DNA of 64,000 nt. Source: Streptomyces qinzhouensis (GTDB taxonomy: Bacteria > Actinomycetota > Actinomycetes > Streptomycetales > Streptomycetaceae). The first letter of the stretch is position 1, and each line of letters begins with the position of its first letter. Where the stretch lies: contig NZ_CP042266.1 of assembly GCF_007856155.1 (NCBI RefSeq), positions 3,472,001-3,536,000 of the forward strand. The letters run 5' to 3'. The notes beneath the pieces were generated by a model. That model did not search any database. It saw only the letters and a list, made by a program, of their open reading frames with translations, and was not told the origin of the DNA. Of this stretch, positions 25,254 through 33,249 are shown piece by piece. Position numbers and translations under genes: made by a program.

Positions 25254-25999
25254 ACGTACTCCCCCGGGGATGCGATGTGGTCCAGTTGCTTCTTCACGAA
25301 CTCGGACACGACGGAGGGGTAGAGGTCCTTGGACCCGGTGACCTCGACGGAGACGACGGCGTCGGCGCGGTACGCCAAGCAGGCGAAGACGACCAGATCG
25401 CGATCCGTCCCCGGCCCGCTGGGGGCGTCCTTGAAGCACGAGACGTTCTTGTGGCCCTCGACCCGGGGCCCTCTGTCCAGCTTCGCCATCCGCAGCACCC
25501 CGGTCTGCAGCGCATACAGGTCCCGGGCGTTCTTCCCGCTCTTCAGCCGGGCGATCTGCACCTCGGCGACATGGTCGCCGACCTCTTCATGGACGTAGGT
25601 GCGCCAGACCATGCCCTGCAGCCCAATCCTGTCGACCACGGTCTCGAACTGCCGCCGTTCGGCGCCCGTCAGCCCCTGTTGCTGCTGCTTCATCAGACGG
25701 ACGGTGCCCCGGGCGTCAAGTTCGCCGTCGTTGCCGTCGAGCGGCACCGCTTCAGGTCCCAGGCGGTGTCCTTCGGGCACCGGGAGCAGCATTTTGCGCA
25801 GCGGGGTGTCGGTCCGGCCGCGGTCGAGATCCCCCGCCGGGTCGTCGCCGGGCTCGGCGGGCAGACCGTCGGCCCAGATGTCGGTCTCGACGGAGCGGTC
25901 GGCGCCGTCCGCGGTGACCGCGCTGTAGGTCGCCGCGCCGCCGATCGCCAGCAGAGCTACCGACGCGGACAGCGCGATCCGTACCGATGCACGTTTCAC
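25250..25999 (-). CDS. Exported protein of unknown function, paralog 2 of 3
   Basis: 249 residues. It starts with an N-terminal hydrophobic segment (MKRASVRIALSASVALLAIGG) acting as signal peptide or anchor, without the Pro-rich cytosolic extension of its neighbours. The extracytoplasmic part has LRKMLLPVPEGHR, an AEVQIARLKSGKNARDLYAL helix and SCFKDAP. The layout parallels both flanking genes, so the three are likely ancient duplicates. It is coupled to both neighbours through ATGA overlaps (25996-25999 and 25250-25253). Confidence 0.8.
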   Translation of the reverse strand: MKRASVRIALSASVALLAIGGAATYSAVTADGADRSVETDIWADGLPAEPGDDPAGDLDRGRTDTPLRKMLLPVPEGHRLGPEAVPLDGNDGELDARGTVRLMKQQQQGLTGAERRQFETVVDRIGLQGMVWRTYVHEEVGDHVAEVQIARLKSGKNARDLYALQTGVLRMAKLDRGPRVEGHKNVSCFKDAPSGPGTDRDLVVFACLAYRADAVVSVEVTGSKDLYPSVVSEFVKKQLDHIASPGEYV

Positions 26000-26931
26000 A
26001 GTCGCTCCAGCTGTCGCTCGGCCAGCATCCGGATGTCCTTCTTGCTGATGGGTGAGGTGTCCCAGATGCTGAGGTCGGCGACGATGTCACCGCGCTGGAA
26101 GACCGCCCGGGCCTGGTAAACCGGCTTGTCTCCGGGCTCGCGCTCGGGCTTCAGGAGGTAGTAGAAGCCGTTGCCGCTGCCCGCGACGGCATCGCCGGGC
26201 AGCCCCGTATCGTCCTGCTCCGCCCCGGCCAGGAATTCGTGCACGCTTTCGGCGGTCTCCGTCGCGCCCCGGGAGCTGCGGAACTGAAGGAGGTTGACGT
26301 CGTAGCCGCGGTTCCCCTTCACCCAGGCGGCGGCCGCGATGCGCCGCACCTCCTTCTGCAGCAGGTCGAAGAGGGCGGCATCCGCTCCCTCGAACTGTTC
26401 GGCGTAGGGCGCGAGTCCCGCCCAGTTGTCGTCGATCCAGTCGGCGGGCGCGTTCCTGGCCCCCGCCGGCTTGGCCACCAGCAGTTTGCGCAGATCGCCG
26501 TTGGTCCTGACCCCGCGGTCCTCGGCCGCGGGGAGCGCCACGGGGCGCTCACCGGCGGGCAGCGGCTTCGCGGGGTAGGCCAGTCCCGATTGGCTCAGCG
26601 CGGGCAGCGGCTCGGGATCGCGCCCGGTCTGGACGCCGTAGCCGACGGCGGTACCCGCGCTGATGCCGACCACCGCGGCGACGGCGAGGAGCAGCGCGGT
26701 CGCGCCTCGGGGCCGTACACGGGCGGGCGGCACGGGTGAATCGGGATCGGGTACGGGATCGGGCGCGGCGACCGTGAGCGGCTCGGGCACATCGGGCCTG
26801 GCCGGTTCCGGCACATCGGCCGTGGACGGCTCCGGCGCGGCGGGCGGGTCCGCCGCATCGGCGCCAGGATCTGCAATCGGCGCGGGCACGGCGGGCGACG
26901 GGTGGCCATCGCCCGTGGGCTGTTTCTCCAA
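25996..26931 (-). CDS. Membrane-anchored protein of unknown function, paralog 1 of 3
   Basis: 311 residues. Residues 1-75 are Pro/Ala/Asp-rich and probably disordered in the cytosol. ATALLLAVAAVVGISAGTAVG is the transmembrane helix. The outer domain has LRKLLVAKPAGARN, VNLLQFRSSRGATETAESV and RAVFQRGDIVADLSIWD. It heads the leftward three-gene operon; the divergent DsrE-like gene starts 110 bp away. I see no enzymatic motif. The repeated LRKhhhxxPxGxR element (h, hydrophobic) is the family hallmark. Confidence 0.8.
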   Translation of the reverse strand: MEKQPTGDGHPSPAVPAPIADPGADAADPPAAPEPSTADVPEPARPDVPEPLTVAAPDPVPDPDSPVPPARVRPRGATALLLAVAAVVGISAGTAVGYGVQTGRDPEPLPALSQSGLAYPAKPLPAGERPVALPAAEDRGVRTNGDLRKLLVAKPAGARNAPADWIDDNWAGLAPYAEQFEGADAALFDLLQKEVRRIAAAAWVKGNRGYDVNLLQFRSSRGATETAESVHEFLAGAEQDDTGLPGDAVAGSGNGFYYLLKPEREPGDKPVYQARAVFQRGDIVADLSIWDTSPISKKDIRMLAERQLERL

Positions 26932-27041
26932 GATGAGGGTCCCCCTGAGACCTGTAATCGCGACGCGGGGTGCGTTGTCGCGTGTACGTCAGACAGATAG
27001 CGGGTAGGGGGAGTTGTCCGCATCCGGATTACAGTTCGGAC

Positions 27042-27404
27042 ATGGCCAAGAAGCTCGTGATCAAGGTGACCGCCGGTGCCGATGCGCCGGAGCGCTGTTC
27101 GCAGGCGTTCACCGTCGCCTCCGTAGCCGCCGCCAGTGGGGTCGAGGTGTCCCTCTGGCTGACCGGTGAATCGTCGTGGTTCGCACTGCCCGGACGGGCC
27201 GCCGAGTTCGAACTGCCGCATGCCGCGCCGCTGCCCGATCTGATCGATGCCGTGCTGGCGACGGGGAGCATCACCCTGTGCACCCAGTGCGCGGCCCGGC
27301 GTGACATCACCTCGGACGATGTGCTCGCGGGCGTACGGATCGCGGGGGCGCAGGTCTTCGTACAGGAGGCGATGGGGGACGGCGTCCAGGCGCTCGTCTA
27401 CTGA
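27042..27404 (+). CDS. DsrE-family protein
   Basis: 120 residues, a DsrE/DsrF-like alpha/beta protein (MAKKLVIKVTAGADAPERCS, VEVSLWLTGESSWFAL). It has a CTQC pair in the conserved position (ITLCTQCAARRDI) where sulfur-relay members carry their active Cys. It may carry persulfide sulfur or act in a redox role; the sulfurtransferase operon lies 1 kb away on the other strand. The ATG at 27042 follows a good spacing from GGGGGAG. Confidence 0.85.
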   Translation: MAKKLVIKVTAGADAPERCSQAFTVASVAAASGVEVSLWLTGESSWFALPGRAAEFELPHAAPLPDLIDAVLATGSITLCTQCAARRDITSDDVLAGVRIAGAQVFVQEAMGDGVQALVY

Positions 27405-27426
27405 TCAGGACGGCAGCAGGACGGCC

Positions 27427-27780
27427 TCAGGGCGCCGAGCCGCCGGGGCCGTCCTTGTCCGGGCCGCGGTCCCGGTCCTGGTCCCGGTCCTGCTCCCCGT
27501 CCCGATCCCGGCGCTCGCGGCGGTCCGGGCGGCGTTTGCCGTCCAGCTCGTCCCACCACTCGTCGGACTGCGGATCGCCGGAGGGGTCGTCCCACCAGCG
27601 GTCATCGGGGCCGCGCCGGTTGGCGATCATCGCGGCGACCGGCGGAATGACCATGGCGACCAGGCACATCGCCACGGCGGCCGGCACCGACCAGAGGCGC
27701 ACAAAGCCCCAAGCGGATACGAAAAGTACGAGGCACCCGCCCATGAGCAGGAAATAGGCACGTCGCCGCCGTGCGTACAT
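27427..27780 (-). CDS. DUF3099 family membrane protein
   Basis: 117 residues beginning MYARRRRAYFLLMGGCLVLF, with two adjacent transmembrane helices (to about residue 50) and a strongly charged Arg/Asp-rich tail (RRDRDGEQDRDQDRDRG). The pattern is that of the actinobacterial DUF3099 family, function unknown. It is convergent with the DsrE-like gene (22 bp between stops). The tail is encoded by a repetitive GGTCCCGGTCCTG sequence and may vary between strains. Confidence 0.75.
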   Translation of the reverse strand: MYARRRRAYFLLMGGCLVLFVSAWGFVRLWSVPAAVAMCLVAMVIPPVAAMIANRRGPDDRWWDDPSGDPQSDEWWDELDGKRRPDRRERRDRDGEQDRDQDRDRGPDKDGPGGSAP

Positions 27781-27816
27781 AGGTCCAGGATACGGCCGGA
27801 AGGCCGGGACGACCGA

Positions 27817-27864
27817 AGGGCCGCACCCCGGACCAGTGGCGTCCAACCCCCGGGATGCGGCCCT
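27817..27864 (-). terminator. Hairpin terminator of the sulfurtransferase operon
   Basis: AGGGCCGCACCCCGG (27817-27831) pairs with CCCGGGATGCGGCCCT (27849-27864) with one mismatch and a ~16-base loop. It lies about 100 bp past the DUF1416 stop, in the direction of transcription. Confidence 0.6.
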
Positions 27865-27960
27865 GCGGCCTGCTCGGTTCCGTACGCGCGCGGTCGTCAT
27901 CCCCGCCGTACGGAAGGCGGCGCGCCGTACCGCACAGCGCGCACCGCCCGTCCGCTCCTG

Positions 27961-28248
27961 TCAGACCGCGATCGCGACCTCGGCGAGCCCGCCCTGCTGG
28001 GCGACGACCGTACGGTCCGCGGTGCCGCCGGGCACCAGCGCGCGCAGGGTCCAGGTGCCCTCGGCCGCGTAGAACCGGAACTGGCCGGTGGCCGAGGTCG
28101 GCACCTCGGCGGTGAACTCGCCGGTCGAGTCCAGCAGCCGGACGTAGCCGGTCACGGGCTCGCCGTCACGGGTCACCTGGCCCTGGATGGTGGTCTCGCC
28201 GGGCTTGATCGTCGAGGCGTCGGGCCCTCCGGCCTTCGCTCCACACAT
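27961..28248 (-). CDS. DUF1416 (SseC-like) protein
   Basis: 95 residues: MCGAKAGGPDASTIKPGET, then a single Ig/carboxypeptidase-regulatory-like beta domain (IQGQVTRDGEPVTGYVRLLD, AEGTWTLRALVPGG). DUF1416 proteins, including mycobacterial SseC, are found directly after the thiosulfate sulfurtransferase gene, as here (52 bp gap). This suggests a sulfur carrier or partner for that enzyme. The conserved Cys at position 2 is a candidate sulfur acceptor; this is inference. Confidence 0.88.
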   Translation of the reverse strand: MCGAKAGGPDASTIKPGETTIQGQVTRDGEPVTGYVRLLDSTGEFTAEVPTSATGQFRFYAAEGTWTLRALVPGGTADRTVVAQQGGLAEVAIAV

Positions 28249-28300
28249 ACTGCTCTCCTACTGCTGCTTGCCGGGGTCGGACCAGAAGTGTTGCGGGGTG

Positions 28301-29146
28301 TTACTTGGCGGCGCCGAGCTCGATCGGCACGCCGACGAGGGAGCCGTACTCGGTCCACGAACCGTCGTAGTTCTTGACGTTCTCCACACCGAGCAGCTCG
28401 TGCAGGACGAACCAGGTCAGGGCGGAGCGCTCGCCGATCCGGCAGTACGCGATGGTGTCCGTGGCCAGGTCGACCTGCTCGTCGGTGTAGAGCTTGGCCA
28501 GCTCCTCGTCCGACTTGAACGTGCCGTCGTCGTTGGCGTTCTTGGACCAGGGGATGTTGCGGGCGCTGGGCACGTGGCCGGGGCGCTGCGACTGCTCCTG
28601 CGGCAGGTGGGCCGGGGCGAGCAGCTTGCCGCTGAACTCGTCGGGGGAGCGCACGTCGACCAGGTTCTCGGTGCCGATCGCGGCGACGACGTCGTCCCGG
28701 AAGGCGCGGATCGACAGGTTCTGCGCCTGGGCCTTGTAGTCGGTGGCGGCGCGCTCGGGCACCTGCGAACCGTCGACCAGGTCGCGGGAGTCCAGCTCCC
28801 ACTTCTTGCGGCCGCCGTCGAGGAGCTTGACGTCCTGGTGGCCGTAGAGCTTGAAGTACCAGTAGGCGTAGGAGGCGAACCAGTTGTTGTTGCCGCCGTA
28901 GAGGACCACGGTGGTGTCGTTCGCGATGCCCTTCGCCGAGAGGAGCTTCTCGAAGCCCTCCTGGTCGATGAAGTCGCGGCGGACCGGGTCCTGGAGGTCC
29001 TTCGTCCAGTCGATCCGGATCGCGTTCTTGATGTGGTTCTTGTCGTACGCCGATGTGTCCTCGTCGACCTCCACGATCGCGACCTTCGGGTCGTCGATGC
29101 GGGCCTCGACCCAGTCGGCGTCTACGAGGACGTCGCTGCGGCTCAT
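28301..29146 (-). CDS. Thiosulfate/3-mercaptopyruvate sulfurtransferase (two rhodanese domains)
   Basis: 281 residues, a tandem rhodanese. Residues ~1-135 are the inactive domain (DVLVDADWVEARIDDPKVAIVE). Residues ~150-275 are the catalytic domain with the active-site loop IAYCRIGERS, Cys forming the persulfide. It moves sulfane sulfur from thiosulfate or mercaptopyruvate to cyanide or thiol acceptors in the cytosol. It is first in an operon with DUF1416 and is preceded by a ~295-base leader containing a Cys-codon peptide. It is probably the equivalent of mycobacterial CysA2. Confidence 0.94.
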   Translation of the reverse strand: MSRSDVLVDADWVEARIDDPKVAIVEVDEDTSAYDKNHIKNAIRIDWTKDLQDPVRRDFIDQEGFEKLLSAKGIANDTTVVLYGGNNNWFASYAYWYFKLYGHQDVKLLDGGRKKWELDSRDLVDGSQVPERAATDYKAQAQNLSIRAFRDDVVAAIGTENLVDVRSPDEFSGKLLAPAHLPQEQSQRPGHVPSARNIPWSKNANDDGTFKSDEELAKLYTDEQVDLATDTIAYCRIGERSALTWFVLHELLGVENVKNYDGSWTEYGSLVGVPIELGAAK

Positions 29147-29440
29147 GTTCCTTCTCCTCCGGGGCAGTTACGGCGGCTACGTGCCGGGGTGGCCCGGGCG
29201 GCGTACCGGGATGCGGTGCGATGCCGGGCCGGTGGTGCTGTTCCTGGACTGTGCGGTGCGATGCGGCGTACGGACGACGGACGGCGGCGGCCTGCGGTAC
29301 CGGCCGGTGACGGACGGTGTGGCGACACGGGACGACGGGCGACGAGCGAAGGACGCGGGCGCGGGTGCCGCACAGTCGGCGGCGGCCCTGATCAGCGGTT
29401 CAGCGGTCGAAGGGCCAGGGGTGACGGGAGCAGCTCCCGC
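29147..29440 (-). promoter_or_regulatory. Long untranslated region between leader peptide and sulfurtransferase
   Basis: 294 bases that appear to be transcribed as part of the sulfurtransferase mRNA. GGAGGAGAAGGAAC directly precedes its ATG. The region contains a run of repeated GCGATGCGG/CGGTACG elements able to fold in alternative ways, as attenuation would require. No gene is seen. Confidence 0.45.
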
Positions 29441-29524
29441 TCAGACGGCGCGACAGAGCATGGCGGCGACGCGGCACAGGTCTACTGCCCGCCGCTTCGT
29501 GAGATCCGCCTGTCGCTGCTTCAT
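29441..29524 (-). CDS. 27-residue Cys-containing leader peptide
   Basis: An ATG at 29522-29524 opens a short frame that ends with TGA at 29441-29443. The peptide begins MKQRQADLTKRRAVDLCRV and has two DLCR/MLCR-type elements, with Cys at residues 17 and 24. This matches the actinobacterial putative leader peptides found upstream of sulfur-metabolism genes. The mycobacterial relative lies upstream of the orthologous cysA2-sseC genes and attenuates expression when cysteine is plentiful. The gene is probably leaderless, since the -10 box ends 7 bases before the ATG. Likely role: ribosome progress over Cys codons controls downstream translation. Confidence 0.82.
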   Translation of the reverse strand: MKQRQADLTKRRAVDLCRVAAMLCRAV

Positions 29525-29531
29525 GCGTCCG

Positions 29532-29561
29532 ATCGTAGGGACGTTCCGGGCATGCTGTCAC
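29532..29561 (-). promoter_or_regulatory. Promoter of the leader peptide/sulfurtransferase operon
   Basis: On the minus strand GTGACA (29561-29556), an 18-base spacer and TACGAT (29537-29532). The predicted transcription start falls at or next to the ATG of the leader peptide at 29524, so the mRNA should be leaderless. Confidence 0.6.
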
Positions 29562-29569
29562 CGGTGTGT

Positions 29570-29616
29570 CGTATCGTGAGACTCGATCGTCCACTATCTG
29601 GAATGAAGACGATACG
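29570..29616. promoter_or_regulatory. Nested inverted repeats in the leader peptide/TetR intergenic region
   Basis: CGTATCGT (29570-29577) is repeated inverted as ACGATACG (29609-29616). Between them lies TCCA-CTATC-TGGA (29590-29602), a perfect short dyad. They sit just upstream of the leftward promoter and are likely activator or repressor sites for the sulfur operon. Confidence 0.5.
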
Positions 29617-29762
29617 AACAAGGTCACGGGGCCGTCCCGGCCGCCCGCCGCGGCCCCTCCTTCTGACCGGTGGACAGCGCCGTCTCAGTATGCGGCCTGC
29701 CGTGGACGGATGTGAGCCGGTCTGGAGTGGGCGTTCTATCCAGTGGCGGTAGATTGGGCAGG

Positions 29763-30410
29763 ATGAAGACCAGGGCACGGCACCACGCGACCACCGACCG
29801 GCCCGCCCCCGGGGCCGCGGCCGGGACGCCCCCGGAGGCCCCCGGCACCCGGGAGCGGATCATCCGCGCCGCGTCCGCGCTGATGCAGCGCCAGGGGTAC
29901 GACGCCACCCCGATCAAACAGATCTCCCAGGAGGCCGACGCCACCCTGGGCTCCGTCTACCACTTCTTCCCCGGCGGCAAGCAGGAGCTCGCGGTGGCCG
30001 CGGTCCACCGGGGCGACGAGGAGTTCAGCGCGATCCTGCGGGAGCTCCTCGACGCCGAACCCGATCCGGCGGCGGCGATCACGATCCTCACCGACAGCCT
30101 CGCCGAGGGGCTGCGGGACTCCGACTGGGCCGACGGCTGCCCGGTGACGGCGACCGCCCTGGGGACGGCCGGACGGCTCCCGGACATCCAGCGGGCGGCG
30201 GCCGCGGCCTTCGACCGCTGGGAGGGTCTGGTACGGGAGAAACTGGCGGCGTCCGGAGTGCCCGAGGCGGAGGCCGCCGACCTCGCCTGCACGATCATCA
30301 GCACCCTGGAGGGCGCCGAACTGGCGGCCCAGGTCACCCGCGACGACCGGCCGCTGCGGCTCGCGGGCAGGCATCTCGCGCGGCTCGTCGCCCTCTCCGT
30401 ACAGCCGTGA
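29763..30410 (+). CDS. TetR-family regulator
   Basis: 215 residues. The HTH is in residues ~28-75 (TRERIIRAASALMQRQGYDA, ISQEADATLGSVYHFFPGGK). The ligand domain contains WADGCPVTATALGTAGRLPD, as in the LmrA/YxaF-like C-terminal family. That group usually represses adjacent efflux or oxidoreductase genes in response to hydrophobic ligands, but no such target is next to it. The start is the ATG at 29763; the ~20-residue Pro/Ala-rich N-terminus is poorly conserved in the family. It is divergent from the sulfurtransferase leader. Confidence 0.9.
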   Translation: MKTRARHHATTDRPAPGAAAGTPPEAPGTRERIIRAASALMQRQGYDATPIKQISQEADATLGSVYHFFPGGKQELAVAAVHRGDEEFSAILRELLDAEPDPAAAITILTDSLAEGLRDSDWADGCPVTATALGTAGRLPDIQRAAAAAFDRWEGLVREKLAASGVPEAEAADLACTIISTLEGAELAAQVTRDDRPLRLAGRHLARLVALSVQP

Positions 30411-30451
30411 CGGCCTGACCTCCAGGAGAGCCCGGGCCGGTCCGGGCCGGC

Positions 30452-31195
30452 TCAGCCGACCAGAGAGACGTTTCTGCCCGTCCCGGAGAACTTCAGCCCG
30501 TCCTTCTCCGCGGTGACCTTGTCCAGGGTCACCGGCTTCGGCAGGCCCTTCAGCTCGAGGTCGTAGTCGAGGACGTCCCGGAGCATGCCGTCGAGCCCCG
30601 GCACCGACAGACCGGGCAGGCTCTCGGTCCTGAGCCGCACCGTCCCGCCCTCGCGCAGTTCGACCGAGCTGTAGACGGTGATCTCACGCTTGAGCAGGGA
30701 TTCGAACCGGCCGGGGTCCTTTCCGGCGTTCTTCAGCAGGTCCAGCAGCGAACCGCTGACCTTCACCTGCCCCTTGGCGGCGCGTTCGGGACCCGCGTAG
30801 GCGACGGTGGCGCCCTGGGGCGCGGCCCGGGTGAGGTCCTCGTACGAGACCCGGCCGGAACCGTCGGCCGTATCCGCGACAGCCGACGAGAAATCACTGT
30901 TGATCTTCACATTGCTGAGCTCGGCCCGTACCTCGGTGATATTCACCGGGCGGCCGTCCGCGGTGGCCGTGACGGTCTTCAGACCGACGTCGACCCCGTC
31001 CAGTTCCTTGCTGAAGACCTGGGTCAGAAAGGGAAAGCCCTTGATGGAGACGGAGGGCGTTCCGGTCAGGCCCTGACTGCTCCTGACCCGGTCCGCGACC
31101 TCCGACTCGGCCATGTTCACGGCGATGCGGTCGGCGGCGACGAACAGGCCGCCGAAGACGACCACGATGATCAGGGATATTCGCAGCGCGCGCAC
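30452..31195 (-). CDS. LmeA-like (DUF2993) phospholipid-binding protein
   Basis: 247 residues. The N-terminal anchor is VRALRISLIIVVVFGGLFVAA, then a DUF2993 domain (VSIKGFPFLTQVFSKELDGVDV, ending GLKFSGTGRNVSLVG). Mycobacterial LmeA is a periplasmic phospholipid-binding protein needed for lipomannan elongation, so a cell-envelope lipid role outside the membrane is likely. I chose the GTG at 31193-31195 because GGAGGGGG precedes it by nine bases and it puts the hydrophobic segment at the N-terminus. Confidence 0.87.
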   Translation of the reverse strand: MRALRISLIIVVVFGGLFVAADRIAVNMAESEVADRVRSSQGLTGTPSVSIKGFPFLTQVFSKELDGVDVGLKTVTATADGRPVNITEVRAELSNVKINSDFSSAVADTADGSGRVSYEDLTRAAPQGATVAYAGPERAAKGQVKVSGSLLDLLKNAGKDPGRFESLLKREITVYSSVELREGGTVRLRTESLPGLSVPGLDGMLRDVLDYDLELKGLPKPVTLDKVTAEKDGLKFSGTGRNVSLVG

Positions 31196-31360
31196 GGTCC
31201 CGTACCCCCTCCTCGTACTGAAGGGCCCCGGGCAGCGGGGCCTGTCAGTCAACGACGTACGGCCGGGGACGATGGTTCCGGTGCGGCGGGAGGGGTGGTG
31301 CGGCTCACCCCCCGAACCCGGGCGGGCGGGGGGTGAGGGAGCGCGGTCCGGGCCCGGATA

Positions 31361-33238
31361 TCAGGCCAGGACCCGTCCGACCAGATAGACCGCGGGGGCC
31401 GCGAGGGTGAGGGGCAGGGCGACTCCGGCGGTGAAGTGGACGAACCGCGACGGGTAGTCGTAGCTCGCCACCCGCAGGCCGATCAGCGCGAGCCCGCCCG
31501 CCGCGAGGCCGAGCAGCGCGCCCTCGGCGCCGAAGTCCGTCAGCCCGCCGGCCGCGACGCCCGCACCGGCCGCGGCCAGCAGCGCGAGGACGACGGACGC
31601 GATCGGCGGCACGGGCAGCGCCCGGGCGACGACGGCCACGGCGACCGCGATCCCGCCGACGACGACCGCGTCGGCGGAGGCCGCCAGATGCCCGGCGGCG
31701 AGCACGGCGAACGCGGCGGAGGCGACCGTGGCCAGCAGGCCCTGCATCCGCTCGTCCGGCGCGGCGTGGCTGCGTAGCTGGAGCACGACGGTGATCAGCA
31801 CCCAGACGCCGAGGGTGCCGACGATCGCGGCCGGTCCGTGCTCCCGGCCGACGGCCAGCAGTACGGCGTCGGCGGCCAGGCCCCCGGCGAAGGCGAGGGC
31901 GATGCCCTGGCGGGCGGGCCACATGCCGTTCAGCCGGAACCAGCCCGCGGCGGTGACCGCCTGGAGCAGGACCAGCGGAACCAGGAGTCCGTACGGGCCG
32001 ATGGCCGCGCCCCCGGCGAGCAGCAGGCCGAGCAGGGCGGTGAGCCCGGCGGGCTGGATACCGGGCGGGATGATCGGCGAACGGCCCTCGGCGCGGGCCC
32101 GCTGGGCGTCGGTGATCCGGGCGTTCCCGGTGGTCGTGGGCGGGCTGTAGCCACCGGCGGCGGGCGCGGGTGCCGCGGGGGCCGCGGGAGATACGGAGGG
32201 CGGGCCGGCCGCCCGGCGGGCCCGGCGCCCGGTGGGGGCCGGGGCCTCGGGCGGCAGCGGATAAGCGCCGCTCTGCGCGGCGGCGGCGGGCGCGGGCGGA
32301 CTCCCCTGGCCTGCCCCGTAAGGACCGGGCCCGGACGGCACCGGCGGCAGATAGGCCGTCTCGGCGGCGGCCGACGCGGGCCCGGGCGGCGGCCCGGCGG
32401 GGGCCGCGCGGCGCCGCCCCCGGCCCGGGGCACCCGGCGGCACGGGCGGCAGATAGGCGGTCTCCTCCGCGGCGGACGCGGGCGACGCGGGCGGTACGGG
32501 AGGCAGGTAGGCCGTCTCCTCCGCCGCGCTCGCGGGAGCGGCCGGCACCGGCGGCAGATAGGCGGTCTCCTCGGCGGCGGACGCGGGCGGGTAGCCGTAG
32601 GACGTGGGCGAGCCGTGGGAGCCGGGTCCGCCGTGGGAAGGAGCGGGCGGTACGGGAGGGAGGTAGGCCGTCTCGTCGGCGGGTCCGGTCCCGTAGCCCG
32701 GGCCCGTTCCCGTAGCGGCGGGTCCGAAGCCCCCGCCGGGGCCGTACGCGGCGCCGGATCCGTACCCCGTCCCGTTCCCAGCGGGTGCCCCGAAGCCGGC
32801 GCCGGGTCCATAACCCGGGGCCGCCGGGCCGCCGGGTACGAAAGGTGTGTCCGCCGGAGGGACCGGCGGGAGCAGGGCCGTTTCCTCCGCCGGGGCAGGC
32901 GGTTCGCCGAGTGCCGGCAGACCGGGCTGGTACTGGGTGTCCCAGGTATCGCCCTCCCAGGTCTGCGCGGGCTGCTGCGGCTGCGGGGCCTGCGGATACC
33001 CGTAGCCGCCGGAAGCCGGCTGCTGCGGCGGATAGCCGTACCCCGGCGCGGACTGCGGCTGCCCGGGCTGCGGATAGCCGTAACCCGGGCCCCGGCCGTC
33101 CGGATACCCGTCATACCCGTCATGCCCGTCGTACCTGTCGTACGGCTCCCCGCCCGGTTCCGTGCCCTCTGCCCGTCCGGTCCGGCGCGGCGCGTACGGG
33201 TCCCTGGGGTCGTACGGATACTGCTGGTCGCTGCTCAT
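31361..33238 (-). CDS. Repeat-rich N-terminal region fused to a multi-helix membrane protein
   Basis: About 625 residues. Residues 1-~400 are disordered, rich in Pro, Gly, Tyr and Gln. They hold six or so copies of an EETAYLPPVPP-like motif (variants EETALLPPVPP, DETAYLPPVPP, AETAYLPPVPS). The remainder is at least eight hydrophobic helices with Ala/Gly/Val bias. The Tyr/Thr-containing repeat could be a docking or kinase target element; FHA-binding TxY-type motifs are one thought. The start is uncertain: a GTG at 33253 overlaps the MoaD-like stop (GTGA), while the ATG at 33238 gives MSSDQQYPYDP. I prefer the ATG. Confidence 0.75.
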   Translation of the reverse strand: MSSDQQYPYDPRDPYAPRRTGRAEGTEPGGEPYDRYDGHDGYDGYPDGRGPGYGYPQPGQPQSAPGYGYPPQQPASGGYGYPQAPQPQQPAQTWEGDTWDTQYQPGLPALGEPPAPAEETALLPPVPPADTPFVPGGPAAPGYGPGAGFGAPAGNGTGYGSGAAYGPGGGFGPAATGTGPGYGTGPADETAYLPPVPPAPSHGGPGSHGSPTSYGYPPASAAEETAYLPPVPAAPASAAEETAYLPPVPPASPASAAEETAYLPPVPPGAPGRGRRRAAPAGPPPGPASAAAETAYLPPVPSGPGPYGAGQGSPPAPAAAAQSGAYPLPPEAPAPTGRRARRAAGPPSVSPAAPAAPAPAAGGYSPPTTTGNARITDAQRARAEGRSPIIPPGIQPAGLTALLGLLLAGGAAIGPYGLLVPLVLLQAVTAAGWFRLNGMWPARQGIALAFAGGLAADAVLLAVGREHGPAAIVGTLGVWVLITVVLQLRSHAAPDERMQGLLATVASAAFAVLAAGHLAASADAVVVGGIAVAVAVVARALPVPPIASVVLALLAAAGAGVAAGGLTDFGAEGALLGLAAGGLALIGLRVASYDYPSRFVHFTAGVALPLTLAAPAVYLVGRVLA

Positions 33239-33249
33239 GCTGTCCGGAT

